Shown: piece by piece, positions 7,658-16,003 of the stretch
Layout of the letters: each line of letters starts with the position of its first letter
Position numbering within the stretch: the stretch's first letter is position 1
Origin: Kribbella turkmenica
GTDB lineage: Bacteria > Actinomycetota > Actinomycetes > Propionibacteriales > Kribbellaceae
Direction: 5' to 3'
Length of the DNA stretch: 32,513 bases
NCBI RefSeq assembly: GCF_004348725.1
Contig: NZ_SMKR01000080.1
Location: forward strand, 1 to 32,513
Translations under genes and position numbers: made by a program
Notes under the pieces: generated by a model
Told to the model about the DNA's origin: nothing
Seen by the model: the letters and a program-made list of their open reading frames with translations, nothing else
Database searches by the model: none

Positions 7658-7690
7658 CTCAGCGGACTCTCAGCGACGGGCGGCGACACT
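7658..7690 (+). promoter_or_regulatory. direct-repeat operator and -10 of the response regulator (site C)
   Basis: CTCAGC-GGACT-CTCAGC (7658-7674), 10 nt, GACACT (7685-7690), 6 nt, ATG at 7697. Both half-sites are perfect. The gene encodes the likely binder, so this implies autoregulation. Confidence 0.65.
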
Positions 7691-7696
7691 AGGACC

Positions 7697-8374
7697 ATGC
7701 GGGTGCTGATGGTGGAGGACGAGGTCCGGCTGGCCGACACGGTCCGCCGGGGACTCACCGACGCCGGATTCGTGGTCGAACTGGTCCACAACGGCGAGGA
7801 TGCCGTCTGGGCGGCCACCGAGCACAGCTACGACGTGATCGTGCTCGACATCATGCTGCCCAAGCTGAACGGCTACAAGGTGCTCGAGACGCTGCGTGAG
7901 CGGGGTGTCTGGACGCCGGTGCTGATGCTCACCGCCAAGGACGGCGAGTACGACCAGACCGACGCCTTCGACCTCGGCGCCGACGACTACCTGACCAAAC
8001 CGTTCAGCTTCCTCGTCCTGGTCGCCCGGCTCCGCGCGCTGATCCGGCGCGGCGGACCGGAACGTCCGGTTGTGCTGGTGGCCGGCGACCTCAGCCTCGA
8101 CCCGGCCCGCCGCCGGGTCGAGCGCGCCGGGCGGGAATTGGTCCTGACGCCACGGGAGTACGGGCTGCTGGAGTTCCTGATGCGGCACCGCGGCGACATC
8201 GTCAGTAAGACGGAGATCCTGGCAAGCGTCTGGGACCCCGCGTTCGACGGCGACCCCAACGTCGTCGAGGTCTACGTCCGCTACCTGCGGCTCAAGGTGG
8301 ACGCACCGTTCGGCCGGCACGCGATCGAGACCGTGCGCGGCATGGGATACCGACTCGACAGTGATGGTGGCTGA
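7697..8374 (+). CDS. OmpR/PhoB-family response regulator
   Basis: This 225-aa regulator has a receiver domain (residues 1-115) with acidic pair Glu8/Asp9, phospho-acceptor Asp51 (VLDIMLP), Thr79 and Lys101 (LTKPF). A winged-helix DNA-binding domain follows (about 130-223, with TPREYGLLEFLM and the VEVYVRYLRLKVD recognition region). OmpR/PhoB proteins bind tandem direct repeats one helical turn apart, which is what precedes this gene and four neighbours. The ATG has no Shine-Dalgarno sequence and lies 6 nt after a -10-like hexamer, suggesting leaderless translation. The PAP2 gene starts inside its 3' end and the histidine kinase follows, so the three likely form one transcript. The stimulus is unknown; the targets suggest envelope stress. 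Confidence 0.95.
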   Translation: MRVLMVEDEVRLADTVRRGLTDAGFVVELVHNGEDAVWAATEHSYDVIVLDIMLPKLNGYKVLETLRERGVWTPVLMLTAKDGEYDQTDAFDLGADDYLTKPFSFLVLVARLRALIRRGGPERPVVLVAGDLSLDPARRRVERAGRELVLTPREYGLLEFLMRHRGDIVSKTEILASVWDPAFDGDPNVVEVYVRYLRLKVDAPFGRHAIETVRGMGYRLDSDGG

Positions 8375-9074
8375 TCGCCTGATGACCCAAGACCTTGTTG
8401 CCCGGACCTCAGGGCGGATCCGCTACGTCCGACCTGCCGTCGGCCTGGCCGCTGCCGCGGTCGGCACCGTGGCCGTCGCCGGGTTGGCCGACTCCGCAAC
8501 CGAGTCCGACGGACTGGCAGCTTTCGACCCACGTTTGACCGACGACATGCTGCACCTGCGCACCATCCCACTGACCGACCTGGCCAGGAGCTTGACGTTC
8601 ATCGGCGATGTCCCCGTGCTGTCGGCGCTCGCTCTGATCGCGGCAGTGGTTCTGCGCCTGATGACCCGGCGGTGGCGCCCTTCGGTCGTCTTGCTGGTCG
8701 CCATGGCCGGCTCTGCGGCTCTCACCTACTGCGTGAAGCTGCTGGTCGGCCGGCATCGCCCGGGTATGACTTACGTGTTGGGCAGTGCCGACACGAGCTA
8801 CTCGTTCCCGTCCGGACACACGCTGAACTCGGCCGTGTTCCTGCTCACGCTGGCGGGCCTGCTGTGGGCGAGCGGCCGGCGTCTGGCCTGGAAAATCACG
8901 GGTACGGCGTGCGCCGTACTGTTCAGCGTCGGAATCGGTCTGAGCCGGATCTACCTCGGCTATCACTGGGCGACCGACGTACTAGCGGGCTGGCTGATCG
9001 CCGCCACCTGGCTGAGCCTGGTCGCCACTGGCGCCTACCTCACCCGTCGGGCGAGGACTGACCTGCAAGGATGA
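8364..9074 (+). CDS. PAP2-family membrane phosphatase
   Basis: The protein is 236 aa with about five to six membrane helices and the full PAP2 signature: KLLVGRHRP (K-x6-RP), FPSGHT, and SRIYLGYHWATD (S-R-x5-H-x3-D). These enzymes dephosphorylate lipid phosphates or lipid pyrophosphates at the membrane. The gene overlaps the end of the response regulator (start ATG 8364, with GTG 8361 and ATG 8382 as alternatives; none has a strong ribosome-binding site), so translational coupling is likely. In mycobacteria a PAP2 protein encoded next to the UbiA enzyme is the proposed phosphatase that removes the 5-phosphate from decaprenylphosphoryl-phosphoribose. This gene could fill that missing step here; undecaprenyl-pyrophosphate or phosphatidate phosphatase activity is equally possible. 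Confidence 0.88.
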   Translation: MVADRLMTQDLVARTSGRIRYVRPAVGLAAAAVGTVAVAGLADSATESDGLAAFDPRLTDDMLHLRTIPLTDLARSLTFIGDVPVLSALALIAAVVLRLMTRRWRPSVVLLVAMAGSAALTYCVKLLVGRHRPGMTYVLGSADTSYSFPSGHTLNSAVFLLTLAGLLWASGRRLAWKITGTACAVLFSVGIGLSRIYLGYHWATDVLAGWLIAATWLSLVATGAYLTRRARTDLQG

Positions 9075-9126
9075 GCAGTGCCGAGGCCTGAGCGAGGGCT
9101 CGGCCCGCTGGGAAGGAGCGCGGCTC

Positions 9127-10518
9127 GTGTTCGCGTGGAACAAGGCCACGGGGGTGCTGCGGCGCGCCAGCGTTCGCAGCAGGTCGACTGCTGCCGCGGT
9201 GATCGTCGTCGCAATGGCACTCGCAGTCGGCGCCGCCGTACTGCTGCTCCTCCTCCAGCGCGCCCTCATCACCAGCGTGTCCGACGCGGCCGACGGTCGC
9301 GCTGCCGACGTGGCCGGCCAGATCAGTGAAGAAGGAACTGCGGGGCTCGCGCGCGACCTGCAGGAGACCACCCGGCCGAGCCAGTTGATCCAAGTGCTCG
9401 ACCAGCGCGGCCACGTCATCGCCACCTCGTCCGCCCGTGTCGGCACCGCGCCGCTCACGGGACTGCGACCGGTTTCCGGCGTGACGGAGCAGGTCGAGGT
9501 CGGCCAGCTGCCGTTGATCGACGACGACCACCCGTACCTGATCGTTGCCCGGGGCACGGATTACCGAGGGCAGCGGTTCACCGTGATCGTCGCGTCGTCG
9601 GTGCAGGCCCAGCGCGAGACGGTCGGCACGGTCACGCAGTACCTGCTGACCGGGTTTCCCCTGCTGCTCGCCGTGGTCGGTGTAGCCGGCTGGCTGCTGG
9701 TCGGCCGGGCGCTCGGACCCGTCGAACGAATCCGGTCCAGAGTGCAGGGCATCGGTGCGGGCGATCTGACCGAACGGGTCCCGGTGCCGGCCACCCGGGA
9801 CGAGATCGCGCGGCTGGCGGCGACGATGAACGAGATGCTCGATCGGCTCCAGGCAGGGCAGGAGACCCAGCGGCGGTTCGTCGCGGACGCGAGCCACGAA
9901 CTGCGGTCGCCACTGGCCACTCTGGCCGCGGCGCTGGAGGTCGCCGAGGCGGACTCCACCGGGCGAGCGTGGCAAGACTCCCGCCCGGTGCTGGTGGCCG
10001 AGACCGACCGGATGCGACGCCTCGTCGAGGACCTCCTGCTCCTGGCGAAGGCGGACGACACCGGCCTGCGGATGCAACGAACGGAAGTCGACCTCGATCA
10101 CCTGGTCGAGGCTGAGATCCGGCGACTGCGCAACGCGGGCAGCGGACTGACGATCACCGGCGACATCCGCCCGGTCCGGGTCGTGGGCGACCCGGCGCGG
10201 CTCGGCCAGGTGATCAGGAACCTGGTCGACAACGCGGTCCTCGCTGCCCACACCGCCGTCGCACTGGCCACGGCCGAGCACGACGGCTTCGCCGTACTCA
10301 CGATCACCGACGACGGCGACGGGATCCCCGAGGCCGATCGCGTCCGCGTCTTCGAGCGCTTCGTGCGCCTGGACGCCAGCAGGGCCCGTGGCAGCGGCGG
10401 CTCCGGCCTCGGCCTGTCGATCGTCCAGGAAATCACTCGAGCCCACCGGGGAACCGTCACGCTGACGCCCGCCACCTCGGGCGGCACCACCGCGACGGTA
10501 TCCCTCCCGACCCGCTAG
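9127..10518 (+). CDS. sensor histidine kinase
   Basis: This 463-aa membrane kinase is the partner of the response regulator. It has a first membrane segment at about 22-44, an extracytoplasmic sensor of about 125 residues, and a second segment at about 171-193. A HAMP linker follows to about 246, then the HisKA phospho-acceptor His257 (VADASHELRSPL) and a HATPase domain with RNLVDNAV (N box), DDGDGIP (G1) and GSGGSGLGLSI (G2). The GTG start at 9127 follows GGAAGGAG at 8 nt spacing. A gap of about 50 nt separates it from the PAP2 gene. The periplasmic-type sensor has no recognised ligand-binding fold by eye. Its stop is only 16 nt from the stop of the convergent COG4705 gene. Confidence 0.94.
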   Translation: MFAWNKATGVLRRASVRSRSTAAAVIVVAMALAVGAAVLLLLLQRALITSVSDAADGRAADVAGQISEEGTAGLARDLQETTRPSQLIQVLDQRGHVIATSSARVGTAPLTGLRPVSGVTEQVEVGQLPLIDDDHPYLIVARGTDYRGQRFTVIVASSVQAQRETVGTVTQYLLTGFPLLLAVVGVAGWLLVGRALGPVERIRSRVQGIGAGDLTERVPVPATRDEIARLAATMNEMLDRLQAGQETQRRFVADASHELRSPLATLAAALEVAEADSTGRAWQDSRPVLVAETDRMRRLVEDLLLLAKADDTGLRMQRTEVDLDHLVEAEIRRLRNAGSGLTITGDIRPVRVVGDPARLGQVIRNLVDNAVLAAHTAVALATAEHDGFAVLTITDDGDGIPEADRVRVFERFVRLDASRARGSGGSGLGLSIVQEITRAHRGTVTLTPATSGGTTATVSLPTR

Positions 10519-10534
10519 CGCTCTTCCCCAGGCA

Positions 10535-11329
10535 TCATTCGGCCGGCCCCAACCGGTCGGTCCGAGAGACGGTCAGGTAGCTCACCAGCGCGAGGATCGC
10601 AGCCAGGAAGACGGCGCTCGTACCGGTAGTCCCGAGGCCCAGGCCGCCGTCATCGCGAGACTGAGAAAGGTAGTCGCCGATCGACGCCCCGAGCGGCCGA
10701 GTCAGCACGTAGGCGATCCAGAACGACAGCACCGCACCGAGCCGCAGGCCGTAGTGGGCGATCGCGACGGCGGCGATGATCCCACCGCAGATCACCGCCG
10801 AGACCCAGTAGCCGAGGCTGAACTGCTCAGCCGCCAGGTCACCCGCCGCCGTCCCCAGCGCAAAGGTGAACAAGATGGCCAGCCAGTACCAGGCCTCCCG
10901 GCGTCGGGTGATGATGCTGTGGATCGACAGCGTGCCCTCCCGGCCGAACCAGACGGTGAAGGTGATCGCAAGCGCGACGGCGAACATCACCGTCGTCAAC
11001 TCCAAGGGCACGCCGAGCGCGTCGGTCAGGTTGTCGGTGATCAACGTGCCTACCACCGAGATCAGCACGACGACCGACCAGTAAAGGGCCGGCACGTAGT
11101 GATCCGCCCGGAACTGAGCGATCAGGACAGCCACCAGCAGGACCGTTGTCACCAGCGTGGTGCCGGTCAGGCCGAAGCCGAGGGTCTCGTTCAGACAGTC
11201 GGCCGCGGTCTCGCCGACCGTCGTACCGAGTACCTTGATCAGCCAGAAGTAGACCGTCACCTCCGGGACCTTGCTGAGCAGTTCCACACCAGCCGGACTG
11301 GACGCCGAGCGCGTCAAATCAGAAGTCAT
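10535..11329 (-). CDS. COG4705-type integral membrane protein
   Basis: The protein is 264 aa, almost entirely hydrophobic, with about eight helices. It contains the family marker KVPEVTVYFWLIKVLGTTVG with GETAADCL in the N-terminal half and a related LGTAAGDLAAE element in the C-terminal half, so it looks like an internal duplication. The biochemical function of the family is unknown to me; both copies of the acidic G-E/D-T/L-A-A-D/E motif lie within helices and could form a transport path. It has its own leaderless-looking promoter with the local direct-repeat operator, placing it under the adjacent two-component system. It is convergent with the histidine kinase gene. Confidence 0.78.
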   Translation of the reverse strand: MTSDLTRSASSPAGVELLSKVPEVTVYFWLIKVLGTTVGETAADCLNETLGFGLTGTTLVTTVLLVAVLIAQFRADHYVPALYWSVVVLISVVGTLITDNLTDALGVPLELTTVMFAVALAITFTVWFGREGTLSIHSIITRRREAWYWLAILFTFALGTAAGDLAAEQFSLGYWVSAVICGGIIAAVAIAHYGLRLGAVLSFWIAYVLTRPLGASIGDYLSQSRDDGGLGLGTTGTSAVFLAAILALVSYLTVSRTDRLGPAE

Positions 11330-11336
11330 ACGCAGG

Positions 11337-11369
11337 ACGGTATTGGCGGCAACCTGAGCACATGCTGAG
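11337..11369 (-). promoter_or_regulatory. direct-repeat operator and leaderless promoter of the COG4705 gene (site D)
   Basis: On the minus strand: CTCAGC-ATGTG-CTCAGG (11369-11353), 10 nt, TACCGT (11342-11337, fits TANNNT), 7 nt, ATG at 11329. Eleven of the twelve half-site bases match the consensus. Confidence 0.65.
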
Positions 11370-11551
11370 TGAACAGCGAGGACGAGGCGTCGTTCAGTGC
11401 GGTTCTGGTCTACGTACGCCTCGAGCTCGCCCCGGCTGAGGGCATCTGATTCGGCGCTGGGGCGAGCCGCCCTTCGGCCGCTGGCTGCTCCGCGGTGACC
11501 GCGTTGTACTGCTTCCGTGGTTCGGCCGGCAGCTGGCGGACGTTGCCGGGG

Positions 11552-14044
11552 TCAGCGAACTTGTCCGTCGGCCGTCAGGCGTTGTGCTGCGAGTGCTCGC
11601 TGTGCCATTTCTGCTTGATCTTCAAGGCTCTGCCGAAGAATCGGCGCCAACTCGGACGTCGCGGCGAGCTCGTGGACGCGGGCGACGAACGGCTCGCTGA
11701 CGGCCGTGGCCGGGAAGGCGTAGCGGACCACACGGGCCGCAGCGAACCAGTCGGTCTCGTGGGCGAACGGCACGAGTCGCCCGAGGAACTCCGTCGCACG
11801 CGCGGTCAGGAGAACCGTCTGCCGCGGCTGCCACAGGGCCGGGCCGAAAGTTCGCAGTACTGCGGTGGGCACACCTGGGCTCGTCAGCAGCCGGTCGAGC
11901 GCGACATCCTTCGCGGTGGCGATGGGCATTGCCGCGCGGGCGGCCGCTGCCTGCCAGACCGCGTCCGGGTCGGCGTCGCGATCCTCCGCGGCGTCGATCT
12001 GCTCCGAGTCCGCGAAGCCGAGTGCGACCAGGCGGGTCAGCAGCCGCCAGCGGATCAGTTGTGGTACCTCCGAGTCGGCGAGCAGCGAATCCACCAACTG
12101 CAACTGGTCTCCGGTATCGGCACAGTCGGCCAAGGCCTCGACCAGGACGATCCTGGCCGCGGAATCCGCACTGCCGAGGGCGGCGACGCATGCGGCGGCC
12201 AGCTTGCGTTCGAGCGACTCTCGCTGCGGCGGCGTCGCGTACGTCCCGGCGGCCTCGAGACCGAGACTCGTCAGCGCCTTGAGGTGCACCGGATCGGTCT
12301 CCGTTGTCAGTGACGAGGCGACGTACTCGACGACTTCGGCGGCCGGCAGCGGACCGTCGAGCAAGAGCCCTCGGATGGTCCGCCGGGCGGTGTTGCGAGC
12401 GAGCGGGTCCTCCAGTTCGGTGCCTGCGGCAACCAGCGTCCGCACGGACCGGGGATCCGGACGCAACAGCGCGTACGTCGTGTCCCGGTCGTCGAGCAAC
12501 AGCAACGGAGCCGTCGACCGACCTGACAACGCCGGCACCTCGGTCCGCGGCTCGGCCACCCGCAGGTCGATCCGATCCACCTCGGCGAGCGGCGCCCCGC
12601 CGTACACACCGATCGAGACGAGGTGCGGCCGGGCTACGCCGTTCTGGACGACGGTCACGCCGGTGTCGGTCACGTCCAGGGTGAGCGTGGTGATTCCGCT
12701 CGACTCCAGCCAGACCCTGGACCACGCGGACAGATCGATCTCAGTGAAGGGCTGGACGGCAGTGATCAGCGCGCGCAGGCTGCCGTTCTCGCCTGCGTGC
12801 TGTGCGAAGTACTTGCGAAGTGCTTCGAGGAAGGCGTCCTCACCGACCGAAGCGACGAGCTGACGGAGCATGCACGCGCCCTTGGCATAGGTGATGGCGT
12901 CGAAGTTCGCTTCGGCCGCCGCGATGTCCGGCACCGGACGGCTGACCGGATGCGTCGACGACAACAGGTCGGCGTCGGCCGCGCGTTCCTTCTCGAGGGC
13001 CGTCGCGACCGACCAACGGCTGTCCAGGACGCCGAGCTGCGCGGCCGCCCAGAGCGCCGCCCAGTCCGCGAACGACTCGCTCAGCCACAGTCCGTCCCAC
13101 CACCGCGGTGTCACCAGATTGCCGAACCACATGTGCGACATCTCGTGCAGCAGTACAAGCGCGCGTCGTCGGCGTTGCTCCGCGGTCGGCTCCGACCGGT
13201 ACAGCACCTGGTCGTTCCAGGTCACGCAGCCGTGGTTCTCCATCGCCCCCGGCTGGTCCGGCAAGAAGACATGATCGTAGGAGTCCCCGTCGTACGCGAT
13301 CCCGAAGGCATCCTCGAACAGCGCCAGTGCGCGCCGACTGAGCTCGAAGATCTCCTCCGCGTCACGCTCCAACGCTCCGGCCAGCGATCGCCGTGCGCAG
13401 AGGCTCATCGGAACCGGCCCGCGATCGGACCTCACGACATGGAACGGACCGGCGCAGACGGCCGCCGCGTACGTCGGCAGCGGAGGCGTCGGCGGGAATG
13501 TCCACACCGCGACGTCGCCCTCCTCCACCACCTCCGACTCCTGCCGGTTGCTGACACAGTGCCAGTCCAGCGGCACCCGCACCTCGAACGCGAAGGTCGC
13601 CTTCAGATCCGGCTGATCGAAGCACGCGAACGCCCGTCGGGCGTCGAACGGCTGGAACTGAGTCCATGCGTACACCGCGTGGTCGGCACTCCGCGACAGG
13701 CCGCGCCCCGAGCCGGCCCGGTGCCAGGCCAGTACCTCGAGCCGATGCCGTCCACCCAGCGGTGCCAGGCGAACCCGATCGCCTCGAACCACTTCGCCCG
13801 GGTCCAGCGCGACACCGTCCAGTACGACGTGGTCGGCCCCGTCGGCCACCAGATCGAGCCACGTCATCCCGGGCCCGCCGTCGCCGTCGTACGAGAACTC
13901 GACGATGCTGCGGGAGCTGAAGTACTCGCCCTCAGGCAACCCGGTCAGGTCGAGCGTGACGTCGTACGACGTGACCGAGACGACGGCCGACCTGGCGGCA
14001 GCCTCCGCGGCGGTGAGCCCGCCGGTCGGGTCCTCACCGGGCAT
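11552..14044 (-). CDS. pepN: aminopeptidase N, M1 family
   Basis: This 830-aa zinc metallopeptidase removes N-terminal residues from peptides in the cytoplasm. The substrate-binding motif GAMEN is at residues 266-270 and the zinc site HEMSH-x18-E uses His300, His304 and Glu323, with Glu301 as catalytic base. An ERAP1-like C-terminal domain fills the second half. Length agrees with actinobacterial PepN (about 850 aa). The start MPGEDPTGGL at 14044 is chosen because it overlaps the stop of the upstream ATPase gene by 11 bp and matches the typical PepN N-terminus. An in-frame extension to 14209 would run inside that ATPase gene. As the last gene of a peptide-importer operon it probably digests what the importer brings in. 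Confidence 0.95.
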   Translation of the reverse strand: MPGEDPTGGLTAAEAAARSAVVSVTSYDVTLDLTGLPEGEYFSSRSIVEFSYDGDGGPGMTWLDLVADGADHVVLDGVALDPGEVVRGDRVRLAPLGGRHRLEVLAWHRAGSGRGLSRSADHAVYAWTQFQPFDARRAFACFDQPDLKATFAFEVRVPLDWHCVSNRQESEVVEEGDVAVWTFPPTPPLPTYAAAVCAGPFHVVRSDRGPVPMSLCARRSLAGALERDAEEIFELSRRALALFEDAFGIAYDGDSYDHVFLPDQPGAMENHGCVTWNDQVLYRSEPTAEQRRRRALVLLHEMSHMWFGNLVTPRWWDGLWLSESFADWAALWAAAQLGVLDSRWSVATALEKERAADADLLSSTHPVSRPVPDIAAAEANFDAITYAKGACMLRQLVASVGEDAFLEALRKYFAQHAGENGSLRALITAVQPFTEIDLSAWSRVWLESSGITTLTLDVTDTGVTVVQNGVARPHLVSIGVYGGAPLAEVDRIDLRVAEPRTEVPALSGRSTAPLLLLDDRDTTYALLRPDPRSVRTLVAAGTELEDPLARNTARRTIRGLLLDGPLPAAEVVEYVASSLTTETDPVHLKALTSLGLEAAGTYATPPQRESLERKLAAACVAALGSADSAARIVLVEALADCADTGDQLQLVDSLLADSEVPQLIRWRLLTRLVALGFADSEQIDAAEDRDADPDAVWQAAAARAAMPIATAKDVALDRLLTSPGVPTAVLRTFGPALWQPRQTVLLTARATEFLGRLVPFAHETDWFAAARVVRYAFPATAVSEPFVARVHELAATSELAPILRQSLEDQAEMAQRALAAQRLTADGQVR

Positions 14045-15035
14045 GAGTTGCCCCCTGCAACGGCTCGTCCAACGGGAAGTGACACGCGACCGCGCTCGAG
14101 TCGCTGTGCACCAAGGCCGGATCGTCGGTCGCGCACCGGTCCTCGGCGAGCCAGCACCGCGTCCGGAAATGGCAACCGGACGGCGGGTCGAGCGGACTCG
14201 GCGGCTCACCGCGCAGCACGATCTCCGGTGGACGGTGCCGGGCGGAACGATCGGGCACAGGCGCGGCTGCCAGCAACGCCTTCGTGTAGGGATGGCGCGG
14301 CTGGTCGTACACCTGTACCGAGTCGCCTTCCTCGACGAACCGGCCGAAATACATCACCGCGACCCGGTCCGCGATGTGCTGCACCACGGCCAGGTCGTGT
14401 GCGATGAAGACGTACGCGATCCCCAGGTCGCGCTGCAACTGTTCCAGCAGGTTGACGATCTGGGCCTGCACCGACACGTCCAGGGCCGAGACCGGCTCGT
14501 CGCACACCAGCACCTTCGGACGAAGCGCCAGCGCCCGGGCGATCCCGACCCGTTGCCGTTGGCCGCCGGAGAACTGGTGCGGCAGCCGCTCGGACTGGTC
14601 CGGGTTCAGCCCGACCATCTCCAGCAACTCGGCCACCACCTTCGTCCGGTCACCCCGCGGTACGACGGCCGGATGGATCTCCAACGGCTCGCGGACGATC
14701 GCACCGATCGTCATCCGTGGATCCAGCGAGGTGTACGGATCCTGGTGTACCAACTGGATGTCGCGCCGTGCGCGCCGCAGCCGCCGGCCGCGCATGGTGT
14801 GCAGCGACTCACCGAGCAGCTCGATCCGTCCGGCGCTCGGCCGCTCCATGCCGACCAGCAGCTGGGCCAGGGTCGACTTCCCGGAGCCCGACTCGCCGAC
14901 GATCCCGAGCGTCTCGCCGCTGTGCAGTTCGAGGTCGACGCCGTCGACCGCGTGAACGATCCCATGCCGGCCGGACAGCAGGCTCCCGATCCGGTAGGTA
15001 CGCCGTACTCCGCTTGCCCGAAGTACCGTGGTCAT
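14034..15035 (-). CDS. dppF: oligopeptide/dipeptide ABC transporter ATPase (DppF/OppF type)
   Basis: This 333-aa ATPase energises the importer encoded upstream. Walker A is GESGSGKS, the signature is FSGGQRQRV, Walker B is VLVCDEP and the H-loop is IAHDL. The C-terminal oligopeptide-transporter extension with conserved cysteines is present (GCHFRTRCW ... CATDDP), as in peptide-type ATPases. Start ATG 15035 overlaps the DppD stop (ATGA). An upstream start at 15059 would add eight residues and lacks support. Confidence 0.94.
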   Translation of the reverse strand: MTTVLRASGVRRTYRIGSLLSGRHGIVHAVDGVDLELHSGETLGIVGESGSGKSTLAQLLVGMERPSAGRIELLGESLHTMRGRRLRRARRDIQLVHQDPYTSLDPRMTIGAIVREPLEIHPAVVPRGDRTKVVAELLEMVGLNPDQSERLPHQFSGGQRQRVGIARALALRPKVLVCDEPVSALDVSVQAQIVNLLEQLQRDLGIAYVFIAHDLAVVQHIADRVAVMYFGRFVEEGDSVQVYDQPRHPYTKALLAAAPVPDRSARHRPPEIVLRGEPPSPLDPPSGCHFRTRCWLAEDRCATDDPALVHSDSSAVACHFPLDEPLQGATHAR

Positions 15036-16003
15036 GCCGCACCGCCCGCGAAGTGGCACGCGGCCTGGTGGACCGGGGACACGGCTGTGGCGGGCGGCAG
15101 TGTCCTGCAGACGTCCGCGGCCTGTGTGCAGCGGGTGCGGAAGGCACAGCCGGACGGCAGATTGCCCAGGTCAGGTGGTTGACCGCTGATGACGCGCAGT
15201 GGCTGTCCCTTGCGGTCGGCCGTGCAGATCGAGTCCAGGAGTGCTCGGGTGTACGGGTGCGTGGGGCGTTCGAAGACGTCGTCCGCGGGGCCTTGCTCGA
15301 CGACGCGACCGGCGTACATGACCAGGATGTCGTCCGCCATGCCGGCCACAACGCCCAGGTCGTGGGTGATCAGCATCAGGCTCATCTGCCGGTCGGCCTG
15401 GAGCGTCGCGAGCAGTTGCAGGATCTGCGCCTGCACGGTGACGTCGAGGGCGGTTGTCGGTTCGTCCGCGATCAGGATCTCCGGGTCGGCGGCGAGCGCG
15501 GTCGCGATCATCACCCGCTGCCGCATCCCACCGGAGAACTGGTGCGGATAGTCGTCGATCCGCCGGCGCGCATCCGGGATGCCGACCAGGTCGAGCAGTT
15601 CGAGGGCCCGCCGGCGCGCGGCGCGCCGCGACATCCCGAGATGCACCCGGCAGCCTTCTCCGATCTGGTACCCGACCGGCAGCACCGGGTTGAGCGCCGA
15701 CAGCGCGTCCTGGAACACCATGCCGACCCGAGCACCCCGGACGGCACGTCGTTCCTGCGGCGGCAACCGCAGCAGGTCCTGGCCGTCGAGCAGCACCCGT
15801 CCGCGCCCTACCCGCCCGACCGTGGCCGGCAGCACACCCATGATCGCCCGCGCCGTCGCGCTCTTGCCCGAACCGGACTCCCCCAGCACCGCCAGGGTCC
15901 GCCCAGGCGCCAGCGAGAGGTCGACGCCGTCCACGGCCACGCCCCAGCCCCGCGCCGTACGGAACTCCACGGTCAGGTCCGAGACCTCCAGCAGCGTCGT
16001 CAT
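15032..16003 (-). CDS. dppD: oligopeptide/dipeptide ABC transporter ATPase (DppD/OppD type)
   Basis: This 323-aa partner ATPase carries Walker A GESGSGKS, the signature FSGGMRQRV, Walker B ILIADEP and H-loop ITHDL. The cysteine-bearing C-terminal extension is visible (GCAFRTRCTQAADVC). The FSGGMRQR form is typical of the D subunit and FSGGQRQR of the F subunit, so the pair is heterodimeric. Both ends overlap neighbours by ATGA (16000-16003 and 15032-15035), indicating tight co-translation. Confidence 0.94.
   Translation of the reverse strand: MTTLLEVSDLTVEFRTARGWGVAVDGVDLSLAPGRTLAVLGESGSGKSATARAIMGVLPATVGRVGRGRVLLDGQDLLRLPPQERRAVRGARVGMVFQDALSALNPVLPVGYQIGEGCRVHLGMSRRAARRRALELLDLVGIPDARRRIDDYPHQFSGGMRQRVMIATALAADPEILIADEPTTALDVTVQAQILQLLATLQADRQMSLMLITHDLGVVAGMADDILVMYAGRVVEQGPADDVFERPTHPYTRALLDSICTADRKGQPLRVISGQPPDLGNLPSGCAFRTRCTQAADVCRTLPPATAVSPVHQAACHFAGGAA

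Noticed and set aside
9085..9102. CCTGAG-N5-GCTCGG before the histidine kinase as a sixth operator
   Set aside because: The second half matches only 4 of 6 bases and the orientation is opposite to the kinase gene.
11330..11551. Small plus-strand genes in the gap beside pepN
   Set aside because: The open frame there continues as antisense of pepN and has no ribosome-binding site or protein-like composition.
14044..14209. N-terminal extension of PepN by 55 residues
   Set aside because: It lies inside the DppF gene, is Arg/Ser-rich, and the normal PepN N-terminus begins at 14044.
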